Source: Mastigias papua (Eukaryota > Cnidaria > Scyphozoa > Rhizostomeae > Mastigiidae). Taken from it: a DNA stretch of 64,000 bases. Location of the stretch: contig OZ025275.1 in assembly GCA_964019165.1 (NCBI GenBank), positions 248,001 to 312,000 of the forward strand, given 5' to 3'. The position numbers were made by a program, and so were the translations under genes. The notes under the pieces were generated by a model. It searched no databases, was not told the origin of the DNA, and worked only from the letters and a program-made list of their open reading frames with translations. Within the stretch, counting starts at the first letter, position 1, and each line of letters starts with the position of its first letter. This document shows, one piece after another, positions 56,654 to 64,000 of this stretch.

Positions 56654-57803
56654 CCTAGGCTCAACCAGAGATAAAGAAACTTCCCTATTCGCTCATATTA
56701 AAGCCACTGCTTGTCATACGTGATTTGTTAAATAATTCCTCATCACAATGCCATTTTCGCTCACACACCACAGCCCGCCATTATACCTCAAGAGTTTGGT
56801 TTATTTTAAGTTGTTGTTGTTGCTACTGACAGGGCGCCGAGTTTTGCAGAGGGGAGGAATTCCACATCTCCCTAAAACCAATGATGGACAGAGAGGAGTA
56901 GCTCAAGCTAAATCTGTGAGCCTGAAATATCATTTCATTACTTAATTGCTTATTTGCTACTTGTTTATTTGCACGAAGAGTATAATGTTCTTCTCCAGAA
57001 TGCCAATTGAAATCTTGTTGTTAAACTTTGCAAATAAATACTTCCTCTGCAAATGCAACCTGACTTCAGAAACAAACTAGGTGATTTGTCTCTGAACAAA
57101 ACTCTTTTTCTTGAGGTCTGGAATTCCCCCCCTGTGCAAAACTAGATAGGGCCCTTAGGGTCACAGGGTGAAGCTCCAGGACTCCTCTTGAGCCCCTAAT
57201 AAACATACCAACCTCCTGGTTATCTTTGGTTTCCAGTCATCAATGGTTTGAACAATTCCACCTTGAACATCCCCATTCAAGACCCCCAAATTATTAGTTT
57301 AAGTCTGTACTTCAATCAAGTACTAAGCAGAGGGAGAAAATTTTGTTATTCACTTTGCTTACCATTGAAACAACATGAGAAACCAAGTGCAGTGTCAGTT
57401 GCAAGACTCAGTATCATCTGTGGAAGAAATTACCAAACCACTACTATTCCAACCCATCCATGTATTTGGGACTTAAGAGTAGGTCTGCTAATAATGCTGC
57501 ATTAATATCTGGCTACATATTGCATCTTGTCTAGACATATAACACCTGCTTGCTATTCCCTCCCACCCAAAATTGACATCATTTCATTTCTTTCTATGGG
57601 CTCAATCTCTCAGTATTACCAAATAAAAATGTAAATAAATATATATAGAGACTCAAGAAAAAACTTCACTTTGAAAATGTTTAAGCACAAGCCTTCAGTG
57701 AGTGGCTATATCACCATCTGCCTCTGTCAGTCTGTGATGACCATGCAATGGAATTCTAGTTGTCTGTACTGCCAGAACAGTGTCACCTGTGACTACATAC
57801 ACG
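56654..57803. other. Intergenic, no gene recognised
   Basis: Upstream of TUBGCP6. A short exon-like stretch with acceptor and donor (about 56831-56914) has no recognisable product. Nothing else is supported. Confidence 0.45.
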
Positions 57804-58359
<556 letters not shown>

Positions 58360-58388
58360 CTGAAGACAATTAAAGAAAAGACATGGTA

Positions 58389-58430
58389 TCTGTGACTCTG
58401 AGTTTCATGCTAGTGCATTCATCAGACAGA
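58389..58430 (-). ncRNA. Hammerhead ribozyme motif (left arm)
   Basis: Mirror image of the motif at 58452-58493, read on the minus strand, with identical core and stems. Predicted cleavage falls after the base at 58394. Confidence 0.75.
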
Positions 58431-58451
58431 CTCTATTCTATCAGAATAGAG

Positions 58452-58493
58452 TCTGTCTGATGAATGCACTAGCATGAAACTCAGAGTCACAGA
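58452..58493 (+). ncRNA. Hammerhead ribozyme motif (right arm)
   Basis: Order and pairing: stem I strand TCTGT (58452-58456), core CTGATGA (58457-58463), stem II ATGC/GCAT with loop ACTA (58464-58475), core GAAA (58476-58479), a 3-bp stem III (ACT/AGT around CAG), cleavage triplet GTC (58486-58488), and stem I strand ACAGA (58489-58493), fully complementary to TCTGT. All invariant hammerhead positions are kept. The short stem III is the form described for Penelope-like elements, which may work best as a dimer. Confidence 0.82.
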
Positions 58494-58605
58494 TACCATG
58501 TCTTTTCTTTAATTGTCTTCAGCTGTATACTTTGCTCTGTAGTGGTTTTGTACATTGAGCACTATCTCGTCAGTTAAGACTATCCACGGAGAAGATATAA
58601 ATATA

Positions 58606-58639
<34 letters not shown>

Positions 58640-58727
58640 AGGATATAGACAGGCAAATGAACTAGTTCTCCTTTATGCTCAGTACCTCCATACATAGAGC
58701 ATTTTGTGTCAGAATAGACCTCTTACC

Positions 58728-58773
<46 letters not shown>

Positions 58774-58925
58774 TATTCATATACCCCCTTTGTGTGAGCA
58801 GTCCTCTCTCAACAGCAGGTCCAATGTACATTGTGATGGAGCTGTGATGGCTTCCCTGCACAAATAGGTTAAGAGAGGGGCGGTGTGAGCAAATGACCTA
58901 CCCTTGAGCAATGATTTGAAAGCGT

Positions 58926-59024
58926 AGCCCGACAGCTCAGTTGGTAGAGCACTTGACATACAAAGTCAAGGGTCGCGAGTTCAAGTCCCACTCAGGTCAG
59001 TTATTTTCTCGCACTTCCACTCTT
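58926..59024 (+). repeat. tRNA-derived SINE
   Basis: A-box CAGCTCAGTTGGTAGAGC; anticodon arm CTTGAC/GTCAAG closing loop ATACAAA; B-box GAGTTCAAGTCCC; then the family tail TTATTTTCTCGCACTTCCAC. Same family as 18669-18765 (minus strand). Confidence 0.82.
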
Positions 59025-59129
59025 CATATATAAATACATGTATGTATATATATATATATATATTACCAAAGTTTCTCAGCAGTAATATATTAGAAATACA
59101 CCTTAGGAAAACGACAATTGCTTTCAATT

Positions 59130-59173
59130 TGTAAAACATGTTTCGATTGCTTCGACAACCATCTTCAGTTACA
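59130..59173 (-). ncRNA. Hammerhead ribozyme motif (left arm)
   Basis: Mirror copy of the motif at 59253-59296, identical in core and stems on the minus strand. Confidence 0.62.
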
Positions 59174-59252
59174 GAATAAGCATATTACATGGTGCAAACG
59201 ATATAAAGGCAAGTTGCCTTTATACCGTTTGCACCATGTAATATGCTTATTC

Positions 59253-59296
59253 TGTAACTGAAGATGGTTGTCGAAGCAATCGAAACATGTTTTACA
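59253..59296 (+). ncRNA. Hammerhead ribozyme motif (right arm)
   Basis: Stem I TGTAA (59253-59257) pairs exactly with TTACA (59292-59296). The core is CTGAAGA (59258-59264), which fits CUGANGA. Stem II is GGTTG/CAATC (five pairs, one G-T) around TCGAAG, with one unpaired T before it. GAAA is at 59282-59285. Stem III is only AC/GT with a 2-base loop, then GTT as cleavage triplet. Cleavage as a monomer is doubtful; a dimer is plausible. Confidence 0.66.
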
Positions 59297-59370
59297 AATT
59301 GAAAGCAATTGTCGTTTTCCTAAGGTGTATTTCTAATATATATATATTAATATATATATTTATACATATA

Positions 59371-59413
<43 letters not shown>

Positions 59414-59554
59414 ATATATTTGTATGTGTATGTTGTATGTATATCCGTATTCAAGTCTCTACATGTTGTCAAGATGTAAAACATTTATTGTCATTGTCAT
59501 ACAACATAACCAATGTTTTGTAAGAAATATGAAAAACTTCAGTATAATACTACA

Positions 59555-60274
59555 TTACTTTTCCTTAAGGTCACTTAGATAATTTTGAACTGCTTTAACT
59601 TCAAAATCCCATTCTTCCTTGCAGAAATTTCTTAGCTTCACTAATCTTGCTGCTTTTATACACAAATCTCCATTATCCAATGAATTTGTAACTGTGCCAA
59701 TAACCAAGAGATTTTTCCCTGTAGAAAGAGAAAATTAATGAAACACAAACAAAGAGGAATACGCTTGCTTACACTATTGTCAAACAAAGGAATATTGTCA
59801 CTCATAAATTCTGCTTTTTCTGTCCAATCATAAAGCATTCTTTTGATCATTAAAGAAAACATACCAGGATTGCAACTTGCTATTTTGCATGTTCAAAAGT
59901 AGCATATCCATAGTAAAAACAACTAGCTACAAGGAAACATAAAAATGTCTAGACAAACCTTTATCCAAAGACCTTTCAGGCATCATGTTTTTCTCTTTGA
60001 CAAGTGTTGACACAATAACATGAATATTTCCTGTGCCATCTGATAACGTTATAGTAAGCCCATTACCACTTTCATCTGCATTAGTATGACTGCAGTGCAC
60101 AACATCGACGATACATCCTTGTATCCATACTTTTGTATAACTGTAATGTCGGCCTGGTTCGAGCTCTATTGAATACTTTTCTTGCACTTGACTTTTTCTT
60201 CCTGAATTTCGTATGATTACTTCTGAGTTTCTTATTTGTTTTATAAATATTTTCCTACATGGCAAGGTAGTCAT
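59555..60274 (-). CDS. RMI2: RMI2-like OB-fold subunit of the BLM-TOP3A-RMI complex
   Basis: RMI2 binds RMI1 and stabilises the BLM dissolvasome that resolves double Holliday junctions. Two exons, 59959-60274 and 59555-59718, join in frame (159 aa; human is 147). VWIQGCIVDVV corresponds to the human VWMQGRVV strand that opens the OB fold. LSDGTGNIHVIVS and NLLVIGTVTN are further strands, and the C-terminus KEEWDFEVKAVQNYL matches the family's WELEV helix. The Met at 60274 is the only in-frame ATG of the first exon and gives an N-terminus of usual length. The frame stays open upstream into SLC25A17 exon 1 without another ATG. Confidence 0.83.
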
Positions 60275-60360
60275 CCCATTCACCAGCCATACATCTTTAT
60301 CGTCAACCACAATGGCCTCGTTATCAAGAGGATTCTTTGACAGAGATTTGCAGATACAAG
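60275..60360. promoter_or_regulatory. Bidirectional promoter between RMI2 and SLC25A17
   Basis: Only 86 bp separate the divergent start codons. No TATA box was identified. AAGATGGCGGC, a YY1-like context, surrounds the SLC25A17 ATG. Confidence 0.6.
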
Positions 60361-63300
60361 ATGGCGGCAGAACTTGCAACAGCTGCACCCGAGCCGGAAA
60401 ATGACATAAATGAAGAGACTGAAGTTGAACTAAGCAGCCATGAACATCAAGCTGTTATCATGTTTTCATTCGATGCATTTGCTCATGCCCTGTCAGGTGC
60501 AACGGTAAATTTGCGGTCTTGGTTACCATTGCTACTGCCCTTACTGTAAATCACGTGCAGAATCACGTGCAACTTTGAGTTTCTCTGTTGCAGCCTGTAG
60601 ACTATTCCTGTGTCTATCCAATTTGTATACGCATCTCCCTGCATATGCATTTTAAAAGAGAGCTGGATTTCTTCATTTCATTTTCATTGTTGTACATAAT
60701 CTCTGTAGTCGTATTGAAATACGCCGGCATGCAGAACAATCAGGGTTTCTGTACGCCTCAGATCTGTACCATGACTCCGATTGATTCTAGATTGGCAGTG
60801 AATTAATTAGAGTTTCCCGTTTTTAACTCCTTCTCCGGCTTATTTCTAGGGCAGTGTCTTGGCAATGTCAGCATTTTATCCTCTGGATACAATAAGAACA
60901 AGACTGCAGGGTAAGATTTTGGCCTCGTTGTGTACTTTGATCTTTGAATAATTACTGGCTTTCTCTTCTTCCCATTGTGGCTATTTTATAAAACTTCATA
61001 TCCTTGTATTCTACTTTGCTGTGAAAGGTTTCCTCATATGACTAGTGCTTTTATTTAACAGTGGAAGAAAAGAGAGAAGCAAAGAGCACATTTAGAATCA
61101 TGCAAGAAATTTTTAAGAATGAAGGAGTTATGCCACTATACAGAGGACTCCTCCCAGTCTTGTCAAGTTTGTACTGTTCAAATTTTGTATACTTCTACAC
61201 ATTCCATGGACTGAAGAAACTTGTTCATTCTGGTGGAGCAAATCACAGACCATCTGCAGATCTTATTCTTGGTTATTTTTCAGGTGACTGCCAAATTCTA
61301 CTTTTTAGTAATATTCCTAATGCAATGGTCCTATGGAAGGTAGTAAATGTTGATGCCAAATCAAAAAATATATATGCATGACTGGCAATGATTGAAAGCT
61401 CTGTCATAGCTATTATGGACTTTGTCATTAACAAACTTGAGCTACTGTCAGGATCTTTAGTATGAGTAAGGATAGAAATGGTTCAAAGAAACACTGCGCG
61501 CTTTGTTGCAGGAAATTACAATCGAAGATCTAGCGTTACAGACATGCTAGGATGCTTAAACTGGGAAACTTTGGAGTCACGCAGAACATGTCTTCAACTA
61601 AAATTATTACATAAAATGTTCACTTGTCAGGTTGCTTTGAAGCTATCTGACTTTTTTCAAATAAACCACTGCAGAAACTTACGACATTCACATTCCAAAA
61701 AGCTCATGCAAAAATTTGCTCGGGTAGATGTTGTCAAAAATTCATTCTTTTATTGTGTGATACCGAAATGGAATAGTCTACCAGAACATATAATCAATCA
61801 AACAAACTCAGATACCTTTTTTGACTTATGCAAAACGCACTTCTCAGAGAATTAATACTTGTGTTTATTGTTAAGTGTATACATTTGTATCGACAAGTTT
61901 GTCGTTAAATGTTTTTCAATGATGATGATGATGATGAGTCCCATATTCTACAACTTCAATAGGAACCAAACAATTATATCTTATCTCTGTTCATATGCTT
62001 CAATTTTTTATGTTGTATTATGATAACTTTGCATTCACATCAAAGGCATTGTGAATTCATTGCTAACAACTCCTTTGTGGGTTGCCAACACAAGACTGAA
62101 ATTACAGGGGGTAAACAGAAAACATCAAGAGAAAAATGACAAGAAAAAGACTCAATATAATGGATTACTAGGTTTGTTTTCAGTCTTACATTGGAGCAGT
62201 TTCAAACATTACAGTATATTCATACAAAGTATACCATATGCATATCTGCTCTATAATTTTTCAACACAGAACATTTGGTACCCACATCATTAAGATTGAT
62301 TGAAGTAATCTACTGCTACAAACAGAGTAGGACTAACACCGTGCATATTTCCTTACACAATAAATTTGCTTAATATCATGAAATGTACATTTGCTTTGGA
62401 ATGTTTTTCAAATATCATTAACTTTTTGCCATGACTAAATTGGCCCACAAGATACCTTATCATTCATTCCTTTTGCAAATCAGGCACAGTTTACAGCATT
62501 GCAAAAGAAGAAGGTGTATTGGCATTGTGGCGTGGGGTTCAAACATCCTTTTTGTTGTCTGCAAATCCAGCTATACAATTCATGGTTTATGAAACCATTA
62601 AACGCTTTGCCCTCATCTTTAAAAAAGATAAACAAGGGAAAATGAAGGTAATAAATCAACGTGGATTCTTTTATATTTTCTTGGACTAATTCCATGATGT
62701 ACTTTTTACTCCATGTAATCTAGAAAAGAATAATCCAATATTGAAATTTTTTTGACAATGGATATTGAAACATTTATGATAACTTATTTTTCAGGAAATC
62801 AAAAGCTTGGAATATTTCATAATGGGTGGTACAGCAAAAGCAGTTGCAACTATTCTGACGTACCCTTTGCAACTAGCACAATGCAGGCTGAGGGTATGCA
62901 AAAATGCCATTACTTCAGTAATGCATCCTTTTTTTGACCCAAATAAAACCAAACCACTGAGTTAGCAAATACAAGTACATATGGTCATCTGACATGTGTT
63001 ATTGATATCTCTAAATTTGAAGTATTTATAGATAGTCCTATGATGAACTCAATGCAGCTACAAAAGCAAAGACATAATGACACACATAACATTCATACAT
63101 GTTTCTTTATCAGTCTTTATAACTGTATCTTGAAATTTGGTTTAGGTCTTTAACATACTAAATTATACACATTTGAGCTTTAAAGTATGATTTCTTATAT
63201 GCTGATACAATTTAACATTTCACAAACCTGATGACAAAACAAGCATTGCAAACACAAGTCTACTATCCCAATATTTCTTGGTTACAAGTAAAGTATTATG

Positions 63301-63795
63301 GTTTAAAAACATAGAACCTATGGCCACTGCTCTTTAAGCCTTTTATGATGGTGTATACTCAAGTCAGTTGATGTGCAGCACACCAATTGCTATTTGGTAT
63401 AGATTGTTTTTAATATCAGATTGCATTTCATTCTCCAGGCAAGCCAAGAGAAGCTAATCAAGCAAAGGAATGGGATGTTTCACATGCTGCTGCAAATCTT
63501 TAAGTAAGTTTTGTTTGGGCTCTTTTAAGCTGTTCATTGACTGATAAATAAAATATTACTATACAAAGCCTATAAGCTATATGCTATAAAATCTATTTTA
63601 AATCCAAGATTATCATATTTTGTTCAAAATTTAGTAATATATATGTAATTCAATTATAGGGAGAGAGGGATCATTGGACTCTTCAAAGGGCTTGAGGCAA
63701 AATTAATGCAGACAGTTCTTACAGCTTCTCTTATGTTTCTAGTCTATGAAAAACTTATGAAATTTATAATGAATATTTTAAAAGTTAGACATTAA
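60361..63795 (+). CDS. SLC25A17: Peroxisomal carrier SLC25A17 (PMP34)-like
   Basis: PMP34 is a six-helix mitochondrial-carrier-family protein of the peroxisomal membrane that moves CoA, FAD and NAD-type cofactors. Eight exons join in frame (338 aa; human is 307): 60361-60504, 60850-60910, 61062-61283, 62046-62171, 62484-62647, 62795-62893, 63439-63503, 63660-63795. The three carrier signatures are [23 protein letters not shown] (the PMP34-type PLW variant) and [25 protein letters not shown] and [20 protein letters not shown] are PMP34-typical. An acidic N-terminal extension of about 30 residues precedes the first helix. Intron 1 holds a dispersed repeat and intron 3 a LINE piece. Confidence 0.95.
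60620..60800 (+). repeat. Dispersed intron-1 repeat, copy 3
   Basis: Shares GAAATACGCCGGCATGCA, TTTCTGTACGCC and GATTCTAGATTGGC with the copies at 25727-25885 and 26601-26787. It lies in SLC25A17 intron 1, in the sense of the gene. Confidence 0.7.
61473..61938 (+). mobile_element. LINE reverse-transcriptase C-terminal fragment
   Basis: An open frame (61478-61855) encodes the region behind the reverse transcriptase of CR1/jockey-like elements: [46 protein letters not shown]. It ends in a (GAT)n tract (61919-61937), the usual 3' end of such LINEs. 5' truncated, in SLC25A17 intron 3, sense. Confidence 0.9.
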
Positions 63796-64000
63796 GAATC
63801 ATAATTTCATAATAGCAATTGTATTCTAATGTAGTAGCCATCTTTGTTAAAATGAAAACACAATAGGTTAGGTAGGAGAATTTCATGTAATCAATATCAA
63901 TGGTAATCTGCTATGTGTCAATTTCTTACATGATAAATGAAGACAAGAATTGTTTTGCATTTGTTGGTTTACATCTCCTTCACACAGACACTTTAGGACA
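63796..64000. other. SLC25A17 3' flank
   Basis: Presumed 3' UTR and flank. No canonical AATAAA directly behind the stop and no further gene seen before the window ends. Confidence 0.5.

Larger units (their letters stand above)
59085..59341. repeat. Near-perfect 128-bp-arm palindrome with hammerhead motifs
   Basis: 59085-59212 and 59214-59341 are reverse complements with one mismatch seen near the centre. Both ends run into (TA)n. Each arm carries an outward-pointing hammerhead with a different sequence from that at 58353-58529, so this is a second subfamily or a separate insertion. Confidence 0.9.

Noticed and set aside
56748..56942. Possible first exons of a plus-strand gene divergent from TUBGCP6
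   Set aside because: Acceptor- and donor-like sites exist at about 56830 and 56915, but the translation is not recognisable and no following exon was found.

Overview
This is a eukaryotic, animal nuclear window. It is AT-rich, with split genes, GT-AG introns, frequent (TA)n and (TG)n arrays, LINE fragments and many MITE-like elements. Nine protein genes can be rebuilt exon by exon by reading splice junctions, phase and similarity to known animal families. Sequence alone does not settle the phylum; a non-vertebrate metazoan (for example sponge, cnidarian or other invertebrate) fits best. There are no operons, CRISPR arrays or bacterial features.

Layout: MEIOB-like (minus, 1769-8470); ADAP-type ArfGAP/PH gene (minus, 9979-16244); a transposon-rich intergenic zone with a hAT-type MITE and a tRNA-derived SINE (16.3-20.1 kb); KNOP1-like (plus, 20169-22518), tail-to-tail with NAT9-like (minus, 22676-26305); RINT1-like (plus, 26408-34358), head-to-head with NAT9; ATP5PD-like mitochondrial ATP synthase subunit d (plus, 35317-37804); TUBGCP6-like, 30 exons (minus, 39718-56653); a microsatellite and hairpin-element zone (57.8-59.4 kb); RMI2-like (minus, 59555-60274), head-to-head with SLC25A17-like (plus, 60361-63795).

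The genes are mostly unrelated housekeeping functions, with two OB-fold genome-maintenance genes (MEIOB and RMI2). Two gene pairs share very short divergent promoters: 102 bp between the NAT9 and RINT1 start codons and 86 bp between RMI2 and SLC25A17.

The most unusual signal is a set of palindromic elements lying against (TA)n tracts. Each arm carries a hammerhead-ribozyme core. Two of them (58353-58529 and 59085-59341) are near-perfect and keep complete hammerheads, with stems I and II paired and a very short stem III, on both strands. Two others (30520-30675 and the truncated window start) are decayed. The short-stem-III form matches hammerheads known from Penelope-like retroelements. A second unusual signal is a dispersed repeat found three times, always in sense orientation in the first intron of a divergently promoted gene.
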